Part shown: positions 33,513-41,927 of the stretch, piece by piece
Numbering within the stretch: position 1 is the first letter of the stretch
Layout: every line of letters starts with the position of its first letter
DNA from: Capnocytophaga bilenii
GTDB lineage: Bacteria > Bacteroidota > Bacteroidia > Flavobacteriales > Flavobacteriaceae
Assembly (NCBI RefSeq): GCF_017565765.1
Contig: NZ_JAGDYP010000010.1
Span: forward strand, 1-63,886
DNA length: 63,886 nucleotides
Direction of reading: 5' to 3'
The notes under the pieces: model-generated
What the model saw: only the letters and a program-made list of their open reading frames with translations
Database searches by the model: none
What the model was told of the DNA's origin: nothing
Translations under genes and position numbers: made by a program

Positions 33513-35093
33513 ATGAATGAGACTAACAACATTGCTAATGTACCGAGCTTAGTACCTATGAATGAGCGTACTAACAATTTTACACCTACCACTACACCTA
33601 CCATTGAGCGTGGTAAAATACCTCCGCAGGATATTGATACTGAGGAGGTAATACTGGGCGCTATGCTAATTGACAAAAAGGGGGTAGATGATGTGATTGA
33701 TATCCTTAACCCTGAGGTGTTTTACACTAAAGCGCATCAGCTTATTTATCAGGCTATGTTTGAGCTTTTCACACAATCGGAGGCTATTGACTTGCGGACG
33801 GTAACAAACCAATTGCGCAAGATGGGTAACTTGGAGGCTGTGGGGGGTGAACTTTACCTTATCAACCTTACGCAACGGGTATCGTCATCGGCTCACGTGC
33901 AGTTTCACGCGCGTATTGTGCTGCAAAAATTCATCAAACGGAAATTGATTGAAATTGCTGCTAATATTATTGAGGAGGCGTATGACGACACTGTGGATGT
34001 GTTTGACTCGTTGGATAACGCTGAACAGAAGCTGTATGAAGTTACACAGGGTAACCTGAAACGTTCAAGCGAATCGGCTAGTGATTTGGTTACTAAAGCT
34101 TTGAAGAAGATTCAGGATTTGGCAAACAAGACTGATGGTTTCAGTGGTATACAAACGGGCTTTACGAAGCTGGACTTGCTAACATCGGGCTGGCAGGCGA
34201 GTGACCTTATTATAATTGCAGCGCGCCCTGCGATGGGGAAAACGGCGCTGACACTTACTATGGCGCGCAATATTGCGGTGGGACAACAGATTCCTGTGGC
34301 TTTCTTTTCGCTGGAAATGTCGTCAGTACAGCTAATTACTCGTTTGATATCTTCGGAAACGGGACTTACTTCGGAGAAATTGCGTACGGGGAAACTGGAG
34401 GATGCTGAGTGGGAAATTTTGAGCAACCGAGTGAAGGATTTGCAGAAAGCGCCTTTGTATATAGATGATACACCTTCTATTTCTATTTTTGACCTTCGTG
34501 CTAAGGCGAGACGTCTTTCAACACAATTTGGTATCAAACTTATTATTATAGATTATTTGCAGCTAATGACAGCTGGTAGTAAGGGTGTTGGGAATAGGGA
34601 ACAGGAGATTTCTACGATTTCGCGTAACTTGAAGGCTTTGGCTAAGGAGCTTGATATTCCTGTAATTGCGCTTTCGCAGTTGTCGCGTGGTGTGGAAACG
34701 CGCCAAAGTAGCGGTCATAAACGTCCGCAATTGTCGGATTTGCGAGAATCGGGGGCTATAGAGCAGGACGCTGATATTGTTTCGTTTATTTATCGTCCTG
34801 AATATTACAAGATAGAGGTTTGGGATGATGAGTCGCAAACACCTACTTCGGGACAGGCTGAATTTATAGTGGCGAAACACCGTAATGGAGGTTTGGATAA
34901 TATTCGCTTGAAATTTGAGGGGGCATTGGGTAAATTCTCTAATTTGGATGAATTTACGGCATTGCCTTATGCTACGCAAGAGTTTGGTTCGCGTATGAAT
35001 ACGGGTAGTGGTGAGGTAAATTTTGCACCATTACCTACAGGGTCGCCACAGGAGGCTTTTGGGGGCAATAGTGATGATGATGTACCTTATTAA
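33513..35093 (+). CDS. dnaB: Replicative DNA helicase DnaB
   Basis: Hexameric helicase of the replication fork. The 526 residues have the N-terminal helical domain (about 40-150, IPPQDIDTEEVILGAMLID), then the RecA-like domain: Walker A IIAARPAMGKTALTL (about 231-245), LKLIIIDYLQLM-type Walker B at about 340-350, IALSQLSRGVETR, and LRESGAIEQDADIV. The first 35 residues are Asn/Thr/Pro-rich and variable. A second start, ATG 33558 (residue 16), would give a 45-base leader from the TACCTTTG element; ATG 33513 would be nearly leaderless. No intein is seen. Confidence 0.96.
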   Translation: MNETNNIANVPSLVPMNERTNNFTPTTTPTIERGKIPPQDIDTEEVILGAMLIDKKGVDDVIDILNPEVFYTKAHQLIYQAMFELFTQSEAIDLRTVTNQLRKMGNLEAVGGELYLINLTQRVSSSAHVQFHARIVLQKFIKRKLIEIAANIIEEAYDDTVDVFDSLDNAEQKLYEVTQGNLKRSSESASDLVTKALKKIQDLANKTDGFSGIQTGFTKLDLLTSGWQASDLIIIAARPAMGKTALTLTMARNIAVGQQIPVAFFSLEMSSVQLITRLISSETGLTSEKLRTGKLEDAEWEILSNRVKDLQKAPLYIDDTPSISIFDLRAKARRLSTQFGIKLIIIDYLQLMTAGSKGVGNREQEISTISRNLKALAKELDIPVIALSQLSRGVETRQSSGHKRPQLSDLRESGAIEQDADIVSFIYRPEYYKIEVWDDESQTPTSGQAEFIVAKHRNGGLDNIRLKFEGALGKFSNLDEFTALPYATQEFGSRMNTGSGEVNFAPLPTGSPQEAFGGNSDDDVPY

Positions 35094-35236
35094 TGGTTAT
35101 TGTTAAGGGTTAAATTCTAACTAATAACAGCTATAAACAACTGATAGTAAGAGTTTTAACTTACTACTGATGGTTTTTTTCAAAAAAAAGTTGAAAAGTT
35201 TTTTGTAAAAAGTATGTTTATTTGTAAAAAATTACT

Positions 35237-35244
35237 TACTTTTG
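35237..35244 (+). promoter_or_regulatory. -7 element upstream of the first PAS gene
   Basis: TACTTTTG about 32 bases before the ATG; the -33 position is not a clear TTG. Confidence 0.45.
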
Positions 35245-35276
35245 TGCGATAAATAACCAAAAAATAAATTTTTGCA

Positions 35277-35960
35277 ATGATTAGAGATTATAGAGACATT
35301 GAGCTCACAGTAGAGCGTCCTACGCCTATTGACAAAGAGGTTTCTTGGGATAAGAGTAAGGTGATTATCAGTGAGACTGACGTTTATGGTCGTATTACCG
35401 ATGCTAATGATGTGTTTTGTACAGTGTGTGGTTATAGCCGTGAGGAGCTAATAGGTCAGCCTCATAACATTATTCGTCACCCTGATATGCCAAAGATTAC
35501 ATTCAAATTGCTTTGGGATAACTTGAAGTTGGGCAATAACTTTGCAGGTGTAGTAAAGAATTTGGCTAAGAACGGTGAATATTATTGGGTTATTACAGAC
35601 TTTGAAATGCGCCGTGACTCTATGGGTAACATTACGCACTATATAGCTCGCCGTAAATCAGTGCCTAAAGGTGTGATAGACAACTATGTAACGCCTTTGT
35701 ACCAAACCCTTTTGAAATTGGAAAAGGTGGGGGGTATGGACTTGAGTGCTCGTTTCTTCAAAAACTACTTGGACAAACAAGGTAAGGACTATATAGACTT
35801 TATCATTGATGTGATGAACGAGAACCGTGAAAATGTTGCTTTCCAAGAGATACCTATGGGCAATGTAGATACAAGTGCGGTTGTATCGGACGACATCGTA
35901 ACTGTAAGCGATGCTATGAACGAAAAACGCAAAAGTTTCTTTGGTAGATTATTTTCATAA
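35277..35960 (+). CDS. Stand-alone PAS-domain protein, copy 1
   Basis: A 227-residue cytosolic protein. An Aer-type PAS domain occupies about 25-125: ISETDVYGRITDANDVFCTV, GYSREELIGQPHNIIRHPDM, and NGEYYWVITDFEMRRDSMG. In Aer this fold binds FAD and senses redox state. The C-terminal 100 residues are helical (FFKNYLDKQGKDYIDFIIDV) and end in NEKRKSFFGRLFS; there is no kinase, cyclase, methyl-accepting or DNA-binding domain. A paralogue follows 50 bases downstream. Role unknown; a sensor acting through protein contact is an inference. Confidence 0.8.
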   Translation: MIRDYRDIELTVERPTPIDKEVSWDKSKVIISETDVYGRITDANDVFCTVCGYSREELIGQPHNIIRHPDMPKITFKLLWDNLKLGNNFAGVVKNLAKNGEYYWVITDFEMRRDSMGNITHYIARRKSVPKGVIDNYVTPLYQTLLKLEKVGGMDLSARFFKNYLDKQGKDYIDFIIDVMNENRENVAFQEIPMGNVDTSAVVSDDIVTVSDAMNEKRKSFFGRLFS

Positions 35961-36010
35961 TGACTTGGGATAAAGAGTTATTACTTTCAACAATTAAAAA
36001 CTAATTATAT

Positions 36011-36688
36011 ATGTCGAATTTTATAAATCCTGTACCTACAATTCAGCGACCTACCCCTATTGACCGCGAAGTGCAATGGGATAAGAGTAAGGTGCTTATC
36101 AGCGAAACAGATGTCGCTGGTACTATTACCAAGGTGAATGATGTGTTCTGTAATGTATCACACTACACAGAAAGCGAGCTTATAGGACAACCACATAACC
36201 TTATACGCCACCCTGATATGCCACGCCTTGTATTCAAACTACTATGGGACAACTTGAAAATAGGTAACAACTTTGTGGGTGTTATTAAAAACTTGGCTAA
36301 AACGGGTGAATACTATTGGGTAGTAACAGACTTTGAAATGCGCCGTGATGGAATGGGTAATATTACTCATTATATAGGTCGCCGTAAGGCTGTTCCACAA
36401 GGTGCTATTGATAATTATTTGGCTCCTTTTTATGAATCGTTGCTAAAAATGGAGAAAATAGGTGGTGTAGAACTTAGTAGCCGTTTCTTTAAAAACTACT
36501 TATCTAAACAAGGTAAGGACTATATAGACTTTGTGATAAGCGTAATGTCGGAATCACAAAGTGCCTTTACCGCTGATAGTGTAAGCAATGTGGATAGCAG
36601 TAACGCTACAGTTTCTGACGATATTTACCACGTGGATAATTCAATGAACGAAAAACGTAAAAACTTTTTTGAGCGTTTGTTTACTTAA
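36011..36688 (+). CDS. Stand-alone PAS-domain protein, copy 2
   Basis: A 225-residue paralogue of the preceding gene, very similar through the PAS domain (VTDFEMRRDGMGNITHYIGR, RHPDMPRLVFKLLWDNLKIG) and the C-terminal end (NEKRKNFFERLFT), with a variable Ser/Asp-rich linker at about 180-205. It again lacks an output domain. The close similarity and tandem position show a gene duplication, and both are probably on one mRNA ending at the 36715 hairpin. Confidence 0.8.
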   Translation: MSNFINPVPTIQRPTPIDREVQWDKSKVLISETDVAGTITKVNDVFCNVSHYTESELIGQPHNLIRHPDMPRLVFKLLWDNLKIGNNFVGVIKNLAKTGEYYWVVTDFEMRRDGMGNITHYIGRRKAVPQGAIDNYLAPFYESLLKMEKIGGVELSSRFFKNYLSKQGKDYIDFVISVMSESQSAFTADSVSNVDSSNATVSDDIYHVDNSMNEKRKNFFERLFT

Positions 36689-36714
36689 TTGTAGTCATAT
36701 TGATAATAGAAAAA

Positions 36715-36747
36715 TCCCTGCGTATGGTATATGCGGGGATTTTTTTT
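36715..36747 (+). terminator. Terminator after the PAS genes
   Basis: AATCCCTGCGTA pairs with TGCGGGGATT around a short loop, followed by a run of eight T. Confidence 0.8.
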
Positions 36748-36761
36748 GAGTTTAAATTTCT

Positions 36762-39617
36762 ATGTTTCTTTTTTTTGATTTTACTTTTCACCCTACTATA
36801 GAGCTGGTACTCCCTAATGCATATATTGCTGAGGAGCGAAATGGTTATTGTGTATTTTACAAAAGAGCAAACCAAGAGGTGCTACAGAGCTTGCCTAACT
36901 GGCAACTATCGGTAGTGGAACGACAGGCGTTGGCTATTGCTAATGAGTTGTTGCCTAATGTGTTATACCAAAAGCTACTAAAAAAAGGGGATACTTTTGA
37001 AAAGGCTTACCAAAACAAACAGACAAAAAAACACATTGAAGAGTACATTGAAAAAAAAACGGCTGAGCTACTACAACTAATTGCTGATAATGAGCTGTTT
37101 ATCACTACTAACTACACTCATAAAGACGAATTGGTAAAGAAGCAATTGCAGGCGCAAAAGACGCTTGTAGTGCCTTTACTGGAATTTACAAAGACAGATG
37201 AGGGTATTGAATACCGCTTGCTACTAAAGGATGGTGCTGCAAGTATTATCCCTTCGCAACACTCTATTGAACTGCTAAACAACTTGTATGGTTGGATTGT
37301 GATTGACCACAAAGTAGTAAGGGTGGAACACTTTAAGGGGTCATACTTAACTCCTTTTTTGAATAAGGAAACTATTCATATACCGAAGCGCAATTTTCCT
37401 GAATACTTTGAGAAATTCTTGAAAAAGCTGCTAAAACATACTGAAATAGACCCTAAGGGATTTGAAATTATTAAAAAAAATGATATTGTAGCTACTGAAA
37501 TTGAATTGGTATATGATTTTTTTGCTAATCATTACAAATTACAGCTAAATTTTGACTATGATGGTTATATATTTGGCAGTCATCAGCGTAAAGAGGTACA
37601 ATCGGAGTTGAAAATATACGATGATGGGGGTATTGTTATCTATCAATACAAGCGAAATAAAGAAGAGGAGGCTAAAAAATACAATTTTTTGACTGCTATA
37701 GGCTTTAATGAGGAAGCAGGGAGCTTTTGGGTGAAAGATGAGAATCCTTTTGGCAGTTACTTTCTGTTGGTTGCTCATAAAGATGAACTTGAGAGGTCGG
37801 GGTTTAGTTTCAAAAAATTTGTAATAGAGGGAGATAAGGAGGTTGGTTTTGGGGATAGTAGGCTTATTTTTGGGGATACTCAAGGGGATAATGATTGGTT
37901 TGATTTATCTATTAGGGTAGCGCAAGGCGATGAGGAGTTTGCTTTTAAGGATTTGATAGAGAATATAAAGGCGGGGAACCCTGTATATGATTTGGGGAAT
38001 GGGAAAGTGTTTATCATTCCGCAGGAATGGTTTAGTAGGTTTCATTCGATTGCTAAATATGCGAGGGTAACACAAGAAAAGTTGCAATTGCCTAAAAGTA
38101 ACTATGCCCTATTGGAGTCGGTACCAGAAATAAAACCTCAGACATTAGTAGAGAATGTGGTTTATACGGCTTCTCCTAATTTGAAAGCTACTTTACGTCC
38201 GTACCAAATAGAGGGGGTTACGTGGCTTTTGCAGCATTATTACAATGGTGTAGGGGCTTGCCTTGCAGATGATATGGGACTGGGGAAGACCTTGCAAACG
38301 ATTGCTCTTTTGGTGCATATACACGATAGCTTGCCTGAAAAACTGGGTGAAGGGGGTGATTTATTTTCGGGAATAACATCGCAAAAAGAGCCGCTACGGG
38401 CTTTGGTGATATTGCCTTCATCGTTGATATTCAATTGGTATGATGAGACCAAGCGCTTTGCTCCGCATTTGAAATGTACCCAATATGTGGGCAATACGGC
38501 TGAACGCAAGCGCAAAGTGCGCCGCCTTGTAAATTACGATATTATTTTCAGTAGTTATCCGATAGTGGAACGGGATAGTAAAGAGCTGCAACAGCTTGAT
38601 TTTAGGTATATTATACTGGACGAGAGCCAGCGTATAAAGAATAAAAATTCTAAGACTTTTAAGGCTATCAATGGGTTGCAGGGGGTGCATAGGATTGCGC
38701 TAAGTGGTACGCCTATAGAAAATTCATTGAGCGATTTATGGTCGCAGATGCAATTTATCAATCCTAATATTCTGAAAAGTTATGCGGCTTTTCACAAGAA
38801 CTATGAGGTGGCGATTAGCAAAAATAAGGATACGCAGGCTCTGGAAGAGCTAAAAACAATCATTAGTCCGTTTTTGCTAAGGCGTACTAAGGAACAGGTG
38901 CTGGACGACTTGCCTGAAATGGAGAGCCAGATAGCTTATTGTGAGATGAGTGAGGAACAAAAGAAGTGGTATGAGAGTGAAAAATCTAAGGTGAGAAATC
39001 AGCTATTGGAGATAGATGCGCCACTGACGGAGTTCAACGCTCTGAATATGCTTACGAAATTGCGACAGATAAGCAATCACCCTAAATTGGTGGACAAAGA
39101 AAGTGCCATAGCTTCGGGCAAATACGAAGAGGTAGTGCATTGTATGGAAGAATTGCTACAAGCATCGCATAAGGCACTTATATTCAGTAGTTTTGTATCG
39201 CACTTAGCTCTTTACGAACAATGGTGCGATGCTCACAAAATAAAATATGCAAAACTGACGGGAAGCACGCCTACTGAGGAGCGCAAGAATGAAGTAGCTT
39301 TATTTCAGCAACAAGCTGATGTGCCTTTCTTTTTTATATCGCTAAAAGCTGGCGAGGTGGGGCTGAACCTTACTGCGGCTTCCTATGTGTTGCTGTTAGA
39401 CCCTTGGTGGAATCCTTTTTCGGAACGACAGGCTATTGCGAGAGCACATCGTATAGGACAACGCAACAAGGTGAATGTAGTGCGATTTGTGAGCAAAGAT
39501 ACTGTAGAAGAGAAGATTATCAGGCTGCAACAGGCAAAGACGAGCTTATTTGAAGATGTAGTGGGCGAGGATAATTTCATCAGGGAAGTGATTGATAATA
39601 TTGAAGAATTGCTATAA
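36762..39617 (+). CDS. SNF2-family DEAD/DEAH-box helicase
   Basis: A 951-residue protein with a long N-terminal region (about 1-450, no clear domain to my eye) and a C-terminal Swi2/Snf2 ATPase: ADDMGLGKTLQTIALL (about 500-515), ILPSSLIFNWYDE, ILDESQRIKNKNSKTF (DESQ box, about 615), ALSGTPIENSLSDLWSQMQF, FFISLKAGEVGLNLTAASYV and IARAHRIGQRNKVNVVRFV. Such proteins move along double-stranded DNA and remodel protein-DNA complexes; the bacterial substrate is unclear. It starts right after the PAS terminator. No restriction, methylase or defence partner is adjacent. Confidence 0.88.
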   Translation: MFLFFDFTFHPTIELVLPNAYIAEERNGYCVFYKRANQEVLQSLPNWQLSVVERQALAIANELLPNVLYQKLLKKGDTFEKAYQNKQTKKHIEEYIEKKTAELLQLIADNELFITTNYTHKDELVKKQLQAQKTLVVPLLEFTKTDEGIEYRLLLKDGAASIIPSQHSIELLNNLYGWIVIDHKVVRVEHFKGSYLTPFLNKETIHIPKRNFPEYFEKFLKKLLKHTEIDPKGFEIIKKNDIVATEIELVYDFFANHYKLQLNFDYDGYIFGSHQRKEVQSELKIYDDGGIVIYQYKRNKEEEAKKYNFLTAIGFNEEAGSFWVKDENPFGSYFLLVAHKDELERSGFSFKKFVIEGDKEVGFGDSRLIFGDTQGDNDWFDLSIRVAQGDEEFAFKDLIENIKAGNPVYDLGNGKVFIIPQEWFSRFHSIAKYARVTQEKLQLPKSNYALLESVPEIKPQTLVENVVYTASPNLKATLRPYQIEGVTWLLQHYYNGVGACLADDMGLGKTLQTIALLVHIHDSLPEKLGEGGDLFSGITSQKEPLRALVILPSSLIFNWYDETKRFAPHLKCTQYVGNTAERKRKVRRLVNYDIIFSSYPIVERDSKELQQLDFRYIILDESQRIKNKNSKTFKAINGLQGVHRIALSGTPIENSLSDLWSQMQFINPNILKSYAAFHKNYEVAISKNKDTQALEELKTIISPFLLRRTKEQVLDDLPEMESQIAYCEMSEEQKKWYESEKSKVRNQLLEIDAPLTEFNALNMLTKLRQISNHPKLVDKESAIASGKYEEVVHCMEELLQASHKALIFSSFVSHLALYEQWCDAHKIKYAKLTGSTPTEERKNEVALFQQQADVPFFFISLKAGEVGLNLTAASYVLLLDPWWNPFSERQAIARAHRIGQRNKVNVVRFVSKDTVEEKIIRLQQAKTSLFEDVVGEDNFIREVIDNIEELL

Positions 39618-39690
39618 CGAGGGATTATGAGGTAGCTTTGTGGCGTGAGAAAAATTCATCATTCATTATTCATTATTCAAAATTAATTTG

Positions 39691-39698
39691 TATCTTTG
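39691..39698 (+). promoter_or_regulatory. -7 element of the 39706 gene
   Basis: TATCTTTG seven bases before ATG 39706, so the transcript may have almost no leader. No TTG at the -33 position. Confidence 0.45.
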
Positions 39699-39705
39699 CA
39701 TCATT

Positions 39706-39996
39706 ATGAAGATAAAACTATTTAAATTACCGAAGAATAAACGCTTTAATTATACGCCACGTTATTACGAGGGGAAAGAAGCTGGAAATGCTTTTGAGAT
39801 GGGCTCTCGCATTAGAAAAGATAGAGAGACAGTAAGCAACCACTTTACGGAACAATGGCGGAAAATACGCAGCGAAAGTAGAAATAAGAAAAATAGGGAG
39901 TTTAACAAGGTTTTTTGGATTGTATTGGTGGTGTTGTTACTGATAACGCTCTATTTTTTTGATTTTGATTTATCAATTTTCACGGCAAAGCGTTAA
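39706..39996 (+). CDS. Small basic protein with one C-terminal membrane segment
   Basis: 96 residues from ATG 39706; the frame extends to a TTG at 39688, but that part coincides with the promoter element. The first 60 residues are highly basic (KIKLFKLPKNKRFNYTPRYY, then SRNKKNREFNK); one hydrophobic segment (FWIVLVVLLLITLYFF) lies near the C-terminus. It is probably an inner-membrane protein with its basic part in the cytosol. I recognise it only as a flavobacterial conserved hypothetical. The next gene begins 33 bases later. Confidence 0.65.
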   Translation: MKIKLFKLPKNKRFNYTPRYYEGKEAGNAFEMGSRIRKDRETVSNHFTEQWRKIRSESRNKKNREFNKVFWIVLVVLLLITLYFFDFDLSIFTAKR

Positions 39997-40038
39997 GCTG
40001 CCCGAGCGTGCTTTGCCCTTACAATAAATATGAATATT

Positions 40039-40551
40039 ATGGCTATGAGAATAAAAAAAATAGGGTGGATAGTATTATTTTTGCTACTAACGATAAGCGG
40101 GCGAGCACAGGCTTTTTTTGATAAATTGGAGGCTCATAAAGAGATAACAAGTGCTACTGTAACACAAAAGATGTTCCAAATGCTTGCCAAAATAGCGAGT
40201 GAAGGAGGAGAATCTAAAGAATATGTAGCTTTTGTATCGAAACTAAAGAGTATGAGGGTATTTACTACCGAAAACCAACAAGCAGGGGCTTTGCTAAAAA
40301 GTGAGGCTTTGCAGTATGTGAAAGCGGCATCACTATCGGAGGTGCGTATGAAAACGCAAACACAAAATACAAAATTCTATGCTAAAGAAAATGGTTCGGA
40401 TAAAATAAGTGAGTTGCTTATATTCGTAGATTCTAATGATCATAGCAAAAAGACGGTTTTGCTGTCGCTCATAGGAGATATAGAACTTAGCCAAATAGGG
40501 ACCTTAACAAAGAATATGAATCTTCCAAACGAAGTAAAAGATATAAAATAG
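40039..40551 (+). CDS. DUF4252-type secreted protein
   Basis: A protein of about 170 residues with a signal peptide (IKKIGWIVLFLLLTISGRAQ) and the arrangement of DUF4252 proteins: AFFDKLEAHKEITSATVTQK, KLKSMRVFTT, then a C-terminal half with LLIFVDSNDHSKKTVLLSLI and GDIELSQIGTL. ATGs at 40030, 40039 and 40045 are all possible; 40039 is taken as a compromise. Function unknown; export to periplasm or surface is inferred. It ends two bases before the E2 gene. Confidence 0.75.
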   Translation: MAMRIKKIGWIVLFLLLTISGRAQAFFDKLEAHKEITSATVTQKMFQMLAKIASEGGESKEYVAFVSKLKSMRVFTTENQQAGALLKSEALQYVKAASLSEVRMKTQTQNTKFYAKENGSDKISELLIFVDSNDHSKKTVLLSLIGDIELSQIGTLTKNMNLPNEVKDIK

Positions 40552-40553
40552 CA

Positions 40554-41846
40554 ATGGCGAGATTTGAATTTAAATTACCAGCAATGGGCGAAAGTGTAGC
40601 AGAGGCTACTATCACTCATTGGCTAAAAAAAGTTGGCGACCGTGTAGAAGCCGAAGAAACTATTGTGGAAGTGGCTACTGATAAAGTAGACTCGGAAGTG
40701 CCGTGTGAGGTAACGGGCGTAGTAGCCGAAATACTTTTTGATGTGGATGCTGTAGTACAGGTGGGTCAGGTAATGGCTATCATAGAAACTGAAGGTGATA
40801 GTGCAGTAGTGGCTGAAGAATTGCCTCCTACAGTGGCACAAGTGGCAGAAAACTTGACTGCTGATATTGCTACTATCAAGGAAACAACGCTTGCAGTTGG
40901 TGATTTTAGCAATGCTGATAGGTTTTATTCGCCTTTAGTGAAGAGTATTGCACAAAAAGAGGGAATTGGACTGGAGGAAATGAGCCGCGTGAAGGGTACG
41001 GGCTTGAATAATAGGGTTACCAAAGATGATATTCTTAATTATGTAGCTCAACGTAGTAATAAAGCTGCGGCTACATTATCAGCTCCTCCTGCAAGCAATA
41101 CAAATACACCTACAGTAGAACGTACTTACAGCCAGCGTGGTGAGGAACGCATTGAGATGAGCCGTATGGGCAAACTCATAGCAGAACATATGAGCCATAG
41201 TAAGCATACCTCAGCACACGTACAAAGCTTTAGTGAGGTGGATGTAACACGTATTTGGCAGTGGCGTAACAAGGTAAAGAAAGCTTTTGAAGCACGTGAA
41301 GGCGAAAAGTTTACTTTTACACCTATCTTTATGGAAGCTGTAGCTAAAGCATTGGTTGATTTTCCGCTAATGAATATTTCAGTGGAGGGAAATACTATCA
41401 TTAAGAAGAAAAATATCAATATAGGTATGGCTACAGCGCTACCTGATGGTAACTTGATAGTTCCTGTTATAAAAAATGCTGATGAACTGAGTTTGCGAGG
41501 TATGACCAAAGTAGTAAATGACCTTGCTAATAGGGCTCGTTTGGGGCAATTAAAACCTGATGAAGTGAAAGATGGTACTTATACTGTTACCAATATAGGG
41601 TCGTTTGGGAATGTGTTTGGCACACCTATTATCAATCAACCACAAGTGGGTATTCTGGCAATAGGAGCTATACGAAAAGTACCTGCAGTAATTGAGACAG
41701 CTGAAGGTGATATGATAGGTATCCGCTATAAAATGATGCTTTCGCATAGTTATGATCACAGAGTTGTGAACGGAGCTTTAGGAGGTATGTTTGTACAACG
41801 TGTAGCTGAGTACCTTGAGCAATGGGATGTGAATAGAACATTATAA
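40554..41846 (+). CDS. 2-oxoacid dehydrogenase E2 (dihydrolipoyl acyltransferase)
   Basis: Core subunit of a 2-oxoacid dehydrogenase complex, probably the branched-chain type. The 430 residues have a lipoyl domain with the lipoate Lys in VEVATDKVDSEVP (Lys44), a peripheral-subunit-binding domain (SPLVKSIAQKEGIGLEEMSR, about 129-148) and the C-terminal acyltransferase domain. The active-site motif, HxxxDG in most relatives, reads SYDHRVVNG here: His402 is present and Asn406 replaces Asp. No E1 or E3 gene lies next to it. A hairpin terminator follows. Confidence 0.88.
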   Translation: MARFEFKLPAMGESVAEATITHWLKKVGDRVEAEETIVEVATDKVDSEVPCEVTGVVAEILFDVDAVVQVGQVMAIIETEGDSAVVAEELPPTVAQVAENLTADIATIKETTLAVGDFSNADRFYSPLVKSIAQKEGIGLEEMSRVKGTGLNNRVTKDDILNYVAQRSNKAAATLSAPPASNTNTPTVERTYSQRGEERIEMSRMGKLIAEHMSHSKHTSAHVQSFSEVDVTRIWQWRNKVKKAFEAREGEKFTFTPIFMEAVAKALVDFPLMNISVEGNTIIKKKNINIGMATALPDGNLIVPVIKNADELSLRGMTKVVNDLANRARLGQLKPDEVKDGTYTVTNIGSFGNVFGTPIINQPQVGILAIGAIRKVPAVIETAEGDMIGIRYKMMLSHSYDHRVVNGALGGMFVQRVAEYLEQWDVNRTL

Positions 41847-41870
41847 GAAGTTAATTTTATATGTATATAA

Positions 41871-41907
41871 AAAAACTGAAAGCCTTTGAGACTTTCAGTT
41901 TTTTTAT
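41871..41907. terminator. Bidirectional terminator between E2 and ftsZ
   Basis: AAAAACTGAAAG pairs perfectly with CTTTCAGTTTTT around an 8-9 base loop, with A and T runs on the two sides. Confidence 0.85.
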
Positions 41908-41927
41908 GTGCATATAATACAAAGGTA

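Noticed and set aside
33513-35093. Intein or frameshift in dnaB
   Set aside because: Domain order and length are normal and the helicase motifs follow without insertion.
36762-39617. SNF2 helicase as part of a defence island
   Set aside because: Neighbours are PAS proteins, small conserved proteins and a metabolic gene; no nuclease, methylase or other defence gene is present.
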